Source: Nemertoderma westbladi (lineage: Eukaryota; Xenacoelomorpha; Nemertodermatida; Nemertodermatidae). Taken from it: DNA of 22,600 bases. Positions within the stretch are counted from its first letter, which is position 1. Each line of letters starts with the position of its first letter. A program made the translations under genes and the position numbers. Below are positions 1 to 9,316 of this stretch, piece after piece. The notes under the pieces are model-generated. The model was given only the letters and a program-made list of their open reading frames with translations, was not told where the DNA came from and searched no databases. The stretch covers positions 1-22,600 of the forward strand of contig JAUCBJ010006364.1 in NCBI GenBank assembly GCA_032718475.1, read 5' to 3'.

Positions 1-14
1 TATACCATAAAAAA

Positions 15-389
15 TTATAAAATGACCCCCTCGCGGGCCAATGAAGTGTAAACATAGCCCGGGCTAGATAGGGTTGAGTTTGGATCTAAAATATTAAAAC
101 TGGGGCTATTACGGATATTTTGGTAAGTGAGGACTAAATTATCCAGAGGAGTGAGTGAGTGAGCGGTGGCGCTGCATAAAATGGAGTCGTCGGCAAAGAG
201 AGAAGCGAATGAGGAAGAACGGTTACTGTAGGTAGGTTGTTGATATAGATGAGAAAAAGGATCGGCCAGAGTACCGACCCTTGCGGTATATCTGAGAGAG
301 GATCGAGTATTATCTATAGATACACACCGCTTACGGTTGGTTAGATAGTCAGAAAGTGGAGTGCCGCGAATGCCGTACATCTTACTCAA
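15..389 (-). pseudogene. Decayed non-LTR retrotransposon (LINE) reverse-transcriptase fragment
   Basis: The minus-strand frame reads YGIRG..., then SDYLTNRKR.VSI, then FADDS. These are the usual palm-domain landmarks of LINE reverse transcriptases, with FADD as the catalytic Asp pair. The block normally between them (PQGS...FLIYINNLP) is visible around 240-300 in a different minus-strand frame, so at least two indels break the ORF. Only part of the RT domain is present. There is no endonuclease domain, and the C-terminal region is absent to the left because the window starts there. The fragment is therefore dead, 5'-incomplete and cut by the window edge. The clade is not resolved; Jockey/CR1-like is a guess. 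Identification as LINE RT is good; the exact borders are not. Confidence 0.75.
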
Positions 390-1734
390 TAGGATTGGAA
401 AAATTTGAAGTGTCGAACGCCTGTAGTGTATAGTACACTATGGTAGCACGTGAACCTGGGCATTAAGTGCAATTATATTACTGAACAAAATAATTAACAG
501 TTTAAGAATATTCAATTCACGTCTCCAAAGCTCTCATCACATCTCTCTTCCATCTTAATTCCAATATTCCAATATACGCTCATTGGAGCGGGATGCTTCA
601 GTAATATCAAGCAAGAACAGCTGAATTTGATTGGCGTTGCTTAGTAACTGGCACGCAAAGATCCCCTGGGTGATATCTGTTACTATGTAAAGCCTGAATA
701 CATTCAGGCACCGGTAGAGACTTAGTACTGTAGTACAGTAGTAATTGCGGTACCTTTGTATTTACCCTGCTAGTCCTAGTTAGTTAGTGCTGTACCGGTA
801 CGTAGTTCCACTGTCGCAACTTGCTGTCCGCACATTTAAATCTTTACTCAATAAAATGTCCGAGTATAGAATTACTTACTAACTCACTTGCCGTTGTTTT
901 TAATTCATTTAGAACAACAGTATTGTTGTTGTTTACCTATAGTTAGACAATAACTATAATAATAGCGTAACGATAGCCTATGATTTTAATTTTTTTTAAT
1001 GATATTACGTCAAATTATAATCAAATAAATTGATGAATGATGACTAATGACACAGTACAAGATGCTCTCAGATAATGATGTAGTTAAATTACCTTGATTC
1101 AATATTACAATTTTACAGAACAGTAAATTCTTTATGTCCTACAAAAACAAGCAGATAGGTGGTAAACTATGTGACATTACCCTAACATAAACCTGTTTAT
1201 TACGACTTAGAGTAACCGGTTTATGATACAGTGAAAAGCTGAAAAGTTAATGTTAAAGAGTTTACGTTCTGCAAGGCCAAGTCCACTTCTCCACTTTTGC
1301 CGAGACACATGGAGGCAATGGGAGGTTCCTCGAATAATAGCGAAGGTTATCCGAGATCGCACCCACCACATGACGCTACTGTGTGGCTTGTCCCGCGCTT
1401 GATGTAGAGGTCGGCTATCAATCGTAAGATCTTGTTGGCTCGGGCAGCCAGGAGACAACAAATTGCGCGAAATATATACGGCGAGCGAAAATTTTAATTT
1501 TATTACATTTACTACTTACAGTAAGTAAAGTACTAACTACTAAGTATATAAAGTAATTTCATATCTTTCTTCGGCCGCCAGGCCAGGGATTAGGCAGAAA
1601 GTCTGACGACTTATTTATCCAGTGCGGTCCCCCCAGAACTATACTCACCAGAGGAAACTCAAGTATTAATTTAGCTACCACTTAAGGATGCAAGGTAGGA
1701 GATGCGCCATGGCTGTTCCCTTTATTAAAGCATT
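390..1734. other. Non-coding stretch, no gene seen
   Basis: This is AT-rich sequence with frequent stops in all frames. Short palindromic TACTGTA/TACAGTA sequence occurs near 724-740, and GTACCGGTAC near 793. An 84-codon minus-strand ORF at 1207-1461 has no recognisable motif and lies in slightly GC-richer sequence (1260-1460) that could be an old repeat. 1560-1700 may be the distal body of the SINE-like element described next. Nothing else is supported. Confidence 0.5.
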
Positions 1735-1860
1735 CGTGCCGTAACAAAAATTGCCCTGGACCCCATGCGGGGATCGAACACACAACCCGAGGAGAGATGT
1801 GAATTCAATGCAACAACTACACGAATGTGGAACTTACGGATGCACGACAGAGACACACAC
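1735..1860 (-). repeat. Probable degenerate tRNA-derived SINE (head region)
   Basis: On the minus strand the sequence contains GTTCGATCC, which fits the RNA polymerase III B box of a tRNA T arm. About 40 bases upstream a degenerate A-box-like segment reads CGTGTAGTTG. The arm around the B box still pairs (GGGTT/GATCCC type), and a GC-rich CCCCGCATGGGG follows. A tRNA gene is unlikely because the acceptor and anticodon stems do not close. A SINE relic is the best reading. Its body may extend left to about 1560, but the end is not defined. Confidence 0.4.
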
Positions 1861-1935
1861 TGGCTAAGATAGTAAGTAAGTAAGATAGTACTCTTTACAG
1901 TACGGTAGGCCTACCTATCACTTCCAGTATCACTC

Positions 1936-2003
1936 AATATCAACCTACCCTCCCCCCTTCATTACTCTTAATATCATCCTACCCTCCCCCTTCATTAATT
2001 TTA
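1936..2003. repeat. 34-bp pyrimidine-rich tandem duplication
   Basis: Two adjacent copies of AATATCA(A/T)CCTACCCTCCCCC followed by TTCATTA lie head to tail with a period of about 34 bp, roughly 185-250 bp upstream of the TBC1D32 start codon. The copies differ by a few bases. The C-rich strand could bind CCCTCCCC-type factors, but no regulatory role can be shown from this sequence alone. An AT-rich TATATATA stretch lies at about 2043-2052. Confidence 0.6.
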
Positions 2004-2188
2004 AATTTAAATGTACTAATTAAAAAACGATAAGACAGCTATTTATATATATCAGCCAGTTAGTTATTTTATCTTGGTACTGTAATCCTATACTTTATAC
2101 TATGAATATTAGTAGTCTATCCAGACCTGTACGGATATAACCACCGCCTTGTAGTCTATTGTTGAACTGACGGCTGTAAATTGTAAAC

Positions 2189-5100
2189 ATGGATGACCCA
2201 CACGAATTTGGGGATGATGTACCGGTATATGACAATGTGTTGGAATTAGTTAATGCTGTCTTGCCTATTACAAAGTCGACTAATTCAATTCAAGAGGCTG
2301 AAGATGTAATTTTGCACCTGGAGGAGACTGATGAACGATTTCACAAGTATGCGCACGTCAAATACATCAGACGGCGATTGGCTACGGGAATGACGTCACT
2401 GATCGAAGATGAACTTGAAAAACGTCGGCATAACACATCAGACGACATTGTACCAACTAGAGACCATGAAATTCTTATCAATGCTGTCTCAGAAAAGGTA
2501 ACAAGAACTCCCCAATTCCAAGCACTATTTTCCTCACTAATGGCAGAAACAAAAGTAGCGGTAAACCATATAATTCAAGAGCAACAGTTCGAGGATAGTC
2601 CAAGAAACCAGGACATACATATCAACATGGAGACAGTAGGGAATAAAGACTCATATATTATTTACAGTGACATGGATTCTACCAACAGCACCTGCAACCA
2701 GAGCCCATTCCCGTTTCTTAACTACAAACAGTTCACAGAAGTTGTGCATCAACTAGATGTCAGCCAATCAATAGCAACCAGAAGGTCAGCTATGAACAAA
2801 CTTTGTCAACTGCCAGCCACAGAGAGTGTTAGCGGCAACAACTGGTCATTAATCAAACAGGGACTTATGGATGCTCTTGCCGATCCTGATCAAATACTAG
2901 AAGAACGTTGCCTCAAATATTTTGCACGCGTCTTATCCTCAGCACCCTTTCATTTCTCCAAAGATGTATACTTAGCATTAGTCGAACATATAAGCCTATG
3001 TTTTAGTAGGCGCAACAGTAATAAACGAATTGCTGATGGTCTGTCGTGCAATGACGTCATTGTGAGGTATATGCTTCAGAGATTTCGGTTGCTTAATGAA
3101 TACCAAACAGATATATCAAACTTTTGGATACGTTATAATGACAGGTACATGGATGAAGTTATAGAGTCCACAGTAAATTTGTTCTGCAAGAATTCTTTTC
3201 CACGACTTAGTGATGAGGAATATATAACCCCACTCCATTTCTTGTGCCTAATAGATCCTACTGCTATATGGTATAAACAATGGATGCATCCTCACTACAG
3301 TCGCATCAGTGTCTTCAAAGCTGTTGGGAACCACAGATATTTTCTAGAAAATGCTGTCCGTCATTTGCTTGATTATCAACTTACACGTGTTCGCTCAGAT
3401 GACTTACTGTCACAGTTAACGCAATCTTTGCTGGGCCAACACATGCAGGAGGAGAGCTCCCACAATGGTTTGTTCTATACTGAGGCTGACATAGAATTCC
3501 TCCATATAATACATTCAATCAATATTATTGGAAAATTTCTATTGTACAAACGTGGCAGGGAATTTTTCCCGATAAAACTACGAGAAAGACAATCACCTGT
3601 AACGATTGCAGAAACAGTTACAGCCTTAATTACCATGGTAACAGAACCTTGTTTTTCACGAGGTTCCAAGAGCCTCACAACAATGGAATCGACAGCTATG
3701 TACAATTACGATCCGGCTGTTTTGGTGTCTCACGCCATTAATGAAATATCCAACAGGAAAGATTCATGTCAAGCATGCCTTTGTAATCAGAAAGCAATAG
3801 ATGTACTAATCAAACCTGTGAAGATATGGGTTGATGTTGATGAATGGGAGGATATTGAGGGGCAGTGGAGCCTACCAGCTGAGTCAACCATGTTGTATAT
3901 AGCCGATATACTGTCACATATCGTCGCAACATCACATGGACGCAGATTGATCCTATATGGTTCTAACTGCACGGGCAACACTGATGACAATAATATAGGG
4001 TCCGTTTCTACAATCGTAAATTTTGTCGCGAGAGGGCTCACCAATGATTTGCAGAACCTTAATGTTAACCTCAGCAAAGTTGTTATAGGTGCTTATGTCT
4101 ATGTTCTGAGGCAATTATATGCTACAAATGATGGGATGCTTTCTCTAAAGAACTTCAACCTGCACGAGAATATAGTTGAAGCGTGGATAGTAGCAAACAG
4201 AGAGGCAAGTTTAGCTGATACCCCAACTCCAGCCGGAAAGGGCACAATGAAAAATCTCATATTTATGTGGGAAGAAACGCTTATAGATAATTTGTTGAAC
4301 CTTGGAGCAACACCAAAAGGAATAAATCTATTACATGTTAGCGGGGCAACCAATGAGTGCATTGCATACATGTGCACACGGTATGCCAAGAAACTTCAAG
4401 TCAGTAAATGTGAAAAATTCGGTTATGGACTCATGGTGACCCAAGTTTCATCCACTCCACCAGGTGTGTCTGCCCTCAACCAATCTGGATATATGAAACT
4501 CTTAATTCGGGAGCTCTGGGAGGTATTAGAGTATCCTAGCGATGGTGGCCAGTCAATATACCCTGCACTGTATCCAATAGATCCACTTACAAGGGCGTCT
4601 AAGAAGTTACTAGTCAAACTTGTTAATGTTGCAGCTGGGTTTCCTTCACTGATTCAACTTTTAGAACCAATAAAATTGGGATCTGTTTACAGTCTACGAG
4701 ATGTTCCTGGTGATTTAACTGAGCTAATTAGCCGGCTAGTAATACTCGACACTCCAAATAAGTTTCATTCATTACTCAATGTAGAACAAAGTCATACATT
4801 CGGTTTAAGACTGATCAATATTATCTGTTGTAGTTTAGATAACCTATTGATATTGAATACGAAGTTCAATATACGAGATCGCCTCCTAGATCTGCAACGA
4901 GATAACATGGTTCATGGCAAGTGCATTTACGACATGGAAACATTGGAAAGAAACCATGTTATTGTGCGAATGTCGTTAATTGGTGGGAACTTGGAGAGAT
5001 GCCTCCCTTCAAGATGTTTAGTCAACACATTATCAACCAAAGCAAAGCCATACAAACACACCCTGTTCACCAGTCCAACACTTCCAGCCGAGTATGTGAG

Positions 5101-6124
5101 AAAACTTTCAGTGAAATCGTCTCTTAGGCAAGGCAGTGAGCTAAGCAAACTATTGGCATCGACTAAACCTAATGACATTTCTCAAGGGTGGCTGGAAAAG
5201 TGTCAACAACTTTTAATGACATTGCTTTCGACAAAACCAGAATTAGTGAAATCGAATGTTGTAGGAGAACTCATTGATAAAGTAACTAAAATAGAAGATT
5301 ACAGCAGCGGTTTAGAGGCAATCACAATACCAACAGTTAATGCAAATTCTAAAATGGGACTGAGTGAGGTTGAAACAGCTGGAATTAAAATGATAGTCCG
5401 TTACGGACTTCAACTTAAGTTACTGGCAAATGAACGTGACAGCCAAACAGCATTGACGCAGCTGATGGTGCAGACGAAAATGGGTCTCATGGAACAACAA
5501 GAGGAGACACCCCAGAGTGCATTAAAATTTCTAGCTGGTTCTTATTATGGCGTTGACTGGTTACTTGCCACCGTGTTTCTTCTCATGTCTGGTAATAGGG
5601 ATAGGTGTATTCGTATATTACAACAGTTTTCTGCGTGTTTAACATCGGCGTATATTTGGCCAGCGCGAATGTTTAAATCAAAGTACTTACCAGAGAGCTT
5701 GCGAAACTATGGAGTGGAGCCCATGGTGACTAATCTCGGTCACTTTGTGGAGCTGGTTGTGGAAGCGGAGATACCGCTGGTTGCTCAAAGCTTTAGGTTG
5801 AGTGGATTAACTGCCTCTAAAATCAGCCAACACTGGCTTAGACAATGCTTCTGGAATTATCTTAATTGGCCTGAGGTTGTAAACTTTATAGCTTTGGTCA
5901 TAACAAGCGGCCCAGATTACATAGTTTATTTTTGTGTGGCAGTGATGCGGCATCTTCAGGATTCTATTCTTCTACACACACAACACAGAGAACTCACAAT
6001 ATTTCTTCTAGAAGAACCCATTACGTTGTTCCACGTTGGAAAATGTCTCCCGTTCATAAAAACATTGCAGGCGCGCTATAGCCAAATGATACTGAAAGAA
6101 TTAGCTAAACTAGATGAATCATAA
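2189..6124 (+). CDS. TBC1D32: TBC1D32 / protein broad-minded homologue, intronless, full length
   Basis: A single 1311-codon ORF. In vertebrates broad-minded is a cytoplasmic and ciliary-base protein needed for normal cilium structure and Hedgehog signalling; it works with the kinase CDK20/CCRK. The N-terminal block, residues about 33-80 (SIQEAEDVILHLEETDERFH followed by a VKYIRRRL segment and LIEDELEK), matches the family. The middle is a long alpha-helical region with ADPDQILEERCLKYFAR near residue 230. The C-terminal 57 residues (from HLQDSILLHT, about 1255) match the end of the TBC-like domain. That domain in this family generally lacks the catalytic Arg/Gln finger of true Rab-GAPs. The length is close to the vertebrate protein (about 1,250-1,300). 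The start is chosen because the N-terminus is family-like and the context AAACATGG is strong. No frameshift or internal intron is visible, which is unusual because vertebrate orthologues have dozens of exons. No poly(A) scar or flanking direct repeat proves a retrocopy. Confidence 0.88.
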   Translation: MDDPHEFGDDVPVYDNVLELVNAVLPITKSTNSIQEAEDVILHLEETDERFHKYAHVKYIRRRLATGMTSLIEDELEKRRHNTSDDIVPTRDHEILINAVSEKVTRTPQFQALFSSLMAETKVAVNHIIQEQQFEDSPRNQDIHINMETVGNKDSYIIYSDMDSTNSTCNQSPFPFLNYKQFTEVVHQLDVSQSIATRRSAMNKLCQLPATESVSGNNWSLIKQGLMDALADPDQILEERCLKYFARVLSSAPFHFSKDVYLALVEHISLCFSRRNSNKRIADGLSCNDVIVRYMLQRFRLLNEYQTDISNFWIRYNDRYMDEVIESTVNLFCKNSFPRLSDEEYITPLHFLCLIDPTAIWYKQWMHPHYSRISVFKAVGNHRYFLENAVRHLLDYQLTRVRSDDLLSQLTQSLLGQHMQEESSHNGLFYTEADIEFLHIIHSINIIGKFLLYKRGREFFPIKLRERQSPVTIAETVTALITMVTEPCFSRGSKSLTTMESTAMYNYDPAVLVSHAINEISNRKDSCQACLCNQKAIDVLIKPVKIWVDVDEWEDIEGQWSLPAESTMLYIADILSHIVATSHGRRLILYGSNCTGNTDDNNIGSVSTIVNFVARGLTNDLQNLNVNLSKVVIGAYVYVLRQLYATNDGMLSLKNFNLHENIVEAWIVANREASLADTPTPAGKGTMKNLIFMWEETLIDNLLNLGATPKGINLLHVSGATNECIAYMCTRYAKKLQVSKCEKFGYGLMVTQVSSTPPGVSALNQSGYMKLLIRELWEVLEYPSDGGQSIYPALYPIDPLTRASKKLLVKLVNVAAGFPSLIQLLEPIKLGSVYSLRDVPGDLTELISRLVILDTPNKFHSLLNVEQSHTFGLRLINIICCSLDNLLILNTKFNIRDRLLDLQRDNMVHGKCIYDMETLERNHVIVRMSLIGGNLERCLPSRCLVNTLSTKAKPYKHTLFTSPTLPAEYVRKLSVKSSLRQGSELSKLLASTKPNDISQGWLEKCQQLLMTLLSTKPELVKSNVVGELIDKVTKIEDYSSGLEAITIPTVNANSKMGLSEVETAGIKMIVRYGLQLKLLANERDSQTALTQLMVQTKMGLMEQQEETPQSALKFLAGSYYGVDWLLATVFLLMSGNRDRCIRILQQFSACLTSAYIWPARMFKSKYLPESLRNYGVEPMVTNLGHFVELVVEAEIPLVAQSFRLSGLTASKISQHWLRQCFWNYLNWPEVVNFIALVITSGPDYIVYFCVAVMRHLQDSILLHTQHRELTIFLLEEPITLFHVGKCLPFIKTLQARYSQMILKELAKLDES

Positions 6125-6467
6125 ATGTATGTTGATATATTCCATGTTAATTTAATGTAAAGATGCTCAATAATGTATATTAGGCCCCCTATTGTATATT
6201 ATTCTCATAGTATTTTATAGCAAGACAGCCAGCCAAAAGGACCCCTCCATAAATGACGTCACGACGTTTTTAGAGAAATTTAACCATGTCACAGTTCCAC
6301 CACCCAAATTGTTTACAAAAAGACATTTGAGATATCATATTTTTATTGTTTCAAACAAATTAATACGAGACTGTAAGCTAAAGCCTTGATTTTCTGATAT
6401 TGTTGTGTTTTTTTTGGTTTATTGTGTTATATATATTCATAACCAAGTGTGGTATACTGTGATACAC

Positions 6468-6603
6468 TGACGTCACGTATGCGTATAAAGTGACGTCACG
6501 TATACGTATATTGTGATGTCAGGTATGCGATGCCTATACTGACTGATTGTGATATAGTGACGTCATGTATACATAATGTACTGATCGGGATACTGTGACG
6601 TCA
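6468..6603. repeat. Degenerate tandem repeat carrying CRE-type TGACGTCA sites
   Basis: Perfect 8-bp palindromes TGACGTCA occur at 6468-6475, 6491-6498, 6558-6565 and 6596-6603, with a one-base variant TGATGTCA at 6514-6521. They are embedded in partly repeating GTGACGTCACGTATACGTAT-like units of about 23 bp. A further perfect site lies at 6254-6261. TGACGTCA is the consensus for CREB/ATF bZIP factors. The cluster is about 340-480 bp after the TBC1D32 stop. It could be an enhancer-like cluster or an eroded minisatellite that happens to contain the motif. Confidence 0.6.
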
Positions 6604-6621
6604 CTGATTGGGACGCATATT

Positions 6622-7566
6622 TCCAATTAGGGTGCTGCTTCAATCTTCAAATGAAATTGACTTTTCTTATTTAATTTCGCGAATCTTTAATTAAGTTGAT
6701 TACAAATTAAGTCCGCCCAATTTTTTGAGAATTAGCCACATTTACGACGGCAATCTTCTGCAAAAATCGGCAACGCAAATGGATCTCTACGTTTAGTTGT
6801 GGGCGCCACCTCAAAATTTGGTCCCCAGTACAAAGGTTGAAATTTGATATGATCATTGATGAGATCGTAAGATTTGGTTTTGTTTTGGGCTTTTTTATTG
6901 TTTCTGATGCAGTGATTGGGATGGAGTTCTATACAAGTGGTATGTCACTTTTGGTGCAACAACATTAGTGGATGTTAAATCACTTGTTATAAATTAAGAG
7001 AATCGGAAAATACACCAAAGTTGTGATTTCAACTTATTTTTGTAGATTTTCTGGGCCGTAGAATGGAATAAAGTTTGTGTAAATGTAAAACCTATAAAAA
7101 TACGTTGAAATCAACATCTGGACGCATTTTCAGAATCTTATTTTTCAAATGTTAAGCCCACGTCCTAATTTATGTGCAACAAAAATGGCACCACTAGGTT
7201 GGCTATGGCTAGGCCGGTTTTTAGTTAGTGTAATTTCGTTCGATTCAGCATCATTATCAAATTTTAAATCCAAACTAAAAACTCCATTAATAAATAGATT
7301 AACTAATCCATATAAATCAATCTACCTTCGTCATCTATGTAGTGGAGCGAGCCACAAAAGTAAGCGAGCTAAGCATACGGGTACCACTATCTCAATCAGT
7401 GTGTCTGTCGACCTATTGTTTTGCCAATATTTTAACGTTAATAACGTTAACAATCCTCGATGAAATCGAACCAAACTTAGTACACAAGTTGTAAAAGTAT
7501 TCTTAGAAAAAATAATGTTCAAACTGAATTTAAGTGTGGCCGCCGAGAAGCCACGATAATAACTAT
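6622..7566. other. TBC1D32 3' flank, no gene seen
   Basis: AT-rich sequence without a supported ORF. An AATAAA hexamer at 7067-7072 is a possible but distant polyadenylation signal for TBC1D32, about 950 bp after its stop; nothing downstream confirms it. A near-perfect small palindrome, TTAACGTTA-A-TAACGTTAA, sits at 7432-7450. Open frames at 7149-7463 (+) and 7331-7600 (-) have no recognisable protein features and overlap repeat-like sequence. Confidence 0.45.
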
Positions 7567-7567
7567 T

Positions 7568-7707
7568 TATTGTACGGTAAATAAAATATGCTTTATTCAC
7601 AGTTCGTCCCGAGATCTGTTATTTACTGACCAAGCGCAGCGAGGGTGGTAAATAAGTCAGATCGAGGGGTGAAAAGGTAAACAACGTGTTTTATTTATCG
7701 TACAATA
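7568..7707. repeat. 140-bp foldback (MITE-like) element
   Basis: The outer arms 7568-7586 and 7689-7707 are inverted copies of 19 bp with one mismatch (TATTGTACGGTAAATAAAA against its complement). The inner arms 7607-7626 and 7648-7671 are also inverted (CCCGAGATCTG/CAGATCGAGGGG plus TTATTTAC/GTAAATAA). The segments between them align imperfectly, so the whole block folds into one long hairpin with arms of about 60 bp around a loop containing AAGCGCAGCGAGGG. It has no coding capacity. This is typical of a miniature inverted-repeat element; no target duplication was identified. Confidence 0.65.
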
Positions 7708-7980
7708 TGTAATTTTATTGTTAACTCATCCTTAAGTATTATAATTATTAAAAGATATAAGTTTAATAAGTAATCAAACATTGCACCAGTCGCACCGCGG
7801 TTTTCCTTCGTCCTTATTGTGATTTGTTGATACCAATCGGAAATGTGTCGTTGAAAGGATTCCAAATTTGTAAATAACTATTAATGTCTTTGAGAAATAG
7901 CTAAGGTATGGGCCTTAAAAAAAGTGCAGGTATTTGCATCCCTAACAGCCTGCAAGGCAGGCCATTTACTATATTTAATA

Positions 7981-8098
7981 AATAAACAAAATATTCTGGA
8001 ACATGATATTAATTTTAAGATAACTAATTACTTGATTTCCTTTTACTAGTCGTAGCTTATCATTAAATATTAATTATAATGCTCCAGAATAGTTTATT
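7981..8098. repeat. 118-bp inverted-repeat element, possible MITE relic
   Basis: The left arm from 7981 (AATAAAC, then TATTCTGGAACAT) is mirrored by the right arm ending at 8098 (ATGCTCCAGAATAGTTTATT). The arms pair over about 28 bases with a 4-base insertion and several mismatches, leaving about 55 AT-rich bases between them. It lies just 3' of the LINE relic on the minus strand, with no ORF. Confidence 0.5.
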
Positions 8099-8163
8099 AC
8101 AGTACAAAGTTGACTGATTGACTACTACTACTAGGATCGGCATGCTGCATTGCAGCTGCATTT

Positions 8164-8684
8164 TTAAGAATGCTGTGCCGGCTTGTCAACAAAATTGCAC
8201 CGCCACAACTCCCTATCACCCATGACATTTGCTAGATCATCCGCATCTTCAAGGCCAGTGTCCTTTAAGATGCGTCTCAAGAAAGTCATGGGCTGTCCAC
8301 CATGCTTATTCACTCCATGAGGCTGCCAAAGTACAAGATTATGCACTGGCTGGTCCTCACGGCGAAAGTAATGTCCTGCAAAGCGGAGGCGATTTCGTTC
8401 TAGTGTCAAGCTTGGGGGAACCAATGAGACACCTCAATGTTATATAGTGTCTGGTTGGAGATGTGTGCATTGTACTTGACACAATGAACACGGCGTAGCA
8501 TTCTTGTGAATGTGCCATCCAGAGATTTGGTGTCCTCAGCAGTTAGAGCCCAGCATGGACTCCCATAGAGGAGTACTGGAACTACTGCTGCTCTAAATAA
8601 TCGGACCTTAAGTTTCCGATTAATTCTCGGTGACTTCCAAATCCTGGAAAACTGATTGAAAAGCAATTTAACCAGGTAGACCAT
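8164..8684 (-). pseudogene. 5'-truncated, frameshifted LINE ORF2 C-terminal fragment
   Basis: Two overlapping minus-strand frames carry successive parts of the C-terminal tail of an endonuclease/reverse-transcriptase polyprotein. The upstream part (8684-8406) contains FRAAVVPVLLYGSPCWALT and LDGTFTRMLRRV. The downstream part (8424-8164) contains RNRLRFAGHYFRREDQPV and a MGDRELWR ending. The LYG..CW.LT / TRMLRR / RRLRFAGH..R series is diagnostic of this non-LTR retrotransposon group, widespread in invertebrates and fish. One frameshift near 8410-8430 separates the halves. The upstream RT and endonuclease domains are absent, as expected from 5' truncation during target-primed reverse transcription. 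It is non-functional. Confidence 0.85.
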
Positions 8685-8691
8685 TTAACTA

Positions 8692-8745
8692 GGTAAATAA
8701 TGCAAATCTTATTTACCGCAAGCCCATTGACTGAGCGGTAAATAA
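8692..8745. repeat. Overlapping hairpins built on GGTAAATAA
   Basis: TTATTTACCGC (8709-8719) and GCGGTAAATAA (8735-8745) form a perfect 11-bp stem with a 15-base loop. An upstream GGTAAATAA (8692-8700) can pair with the same left arm through 9 bp. The same GGTAAATAA/TTATTTACC motif occurs in the foldback at 7568-7707 and near 9390, so this is probably a fragment of that family. Confidence 0.5.
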
Positions 8746-8909
8746 TGTAAATTTTAGCAATAAAAGCAGTTAATTACTTTGATTGGGGTAAAAAACAGTA
8801 TTTTCAACCTGTTTTTTTCGAGGAAATTAATTATTTTCTTAGTAAAGACTTTAACTGATCTTAAGCAAACATTCGGTCGAAGGCTCCTATTTCGATAGCT
8901 GCTACCCGA

Positions 8910-8928
8910 GGGTAGGGGTGGGGGTGGG
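8910..8928 (+). other. Putative G-quadruplex motif
   Basis: The sequence is GGG-TA-GGGG-T-GGGGG-T-GGG. Four G-runs separated by one- or two-base loops fit the classical G3+N1-7 rule and would favour a stable parallel quadruplex. It lies in intergenic sequence with no nearby gene start. Confidence 0.6.
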
Positions 8929-9075
8929 CGTTACTCCTAACACTTGTTTTGTTTAATTGATCTAAACGTAATTAAAACGGCACAACTATACGAATACAAA
9001 TTTAATCCTGCTTATTATTGGTCAACATACTTCTAGCTGCTGGAGTTGTTACAGTAGGCTAATCAGAAAGTCACT

Positions 9076-9110
9076 GGGGGGGGGGGGGGGGGGGGGGGGG
9101 AGAGAGAGAG
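9076..9110 (+). repeat. Poly-G tract (25) followed by (AG)5
   Basis: There are twenty-five consecutive G at 9076-9100, then AGAGAGAGAG at 9101-9110. Homopolymers of this length are length-unstable and hard to sequence, so the exact count may be a consensus artefact. Confidence 0.9.
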
Positions 9111-9224
9111 ATTGGGCTACTAAAGATTTTCACTAACCTCTCTGGATATCTCCTACTTACCTCTTCCTATTAGAGTCTGTTAATATTTTATTGCTTAGTT
9201 GTCAATAACGTTCGTGCGGCCTTC

Positions 9225-9316
9225 GCGCAGCACGAGGCTCAGTTATAAGATACAAATGTTTGTGATAGAATCACCCAATTTTAATTAGTGTCTCATAACT
9301 GAGCCTCGTGCTGCGC
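9225..9316. repeat. 26-bp inverted repeat with 40-base spacer
   Basis: The arms 9225-9250 (beginning GCGCAGCACGAGGCTCAG) and 9291-9316 are reverse complements over 26 bp with one mismatch. The spacer holds a small secondary hairpin (GTGAT...ATCAC). There is no ORF. The arm shares GCGCAGC and CTCAG(T/C)TATA with 13210-13232 and the GCGCAGCGAGG loop of the foldback at 7568-7707. That suggests a family of palindromic miniature elements. Confidence 0.65.

Noticed and set aside
1207-1461. 84-codon minus-strand ORF
   Set aside because: No motif, no splice or homology support; probably chance within an old repeat.
7149-7600. Overlapping + and - ORFs of about 100 codons
   Set aside because: Low-complexity composition, overlap with palindromic repeat sequence, and no recognisable family.
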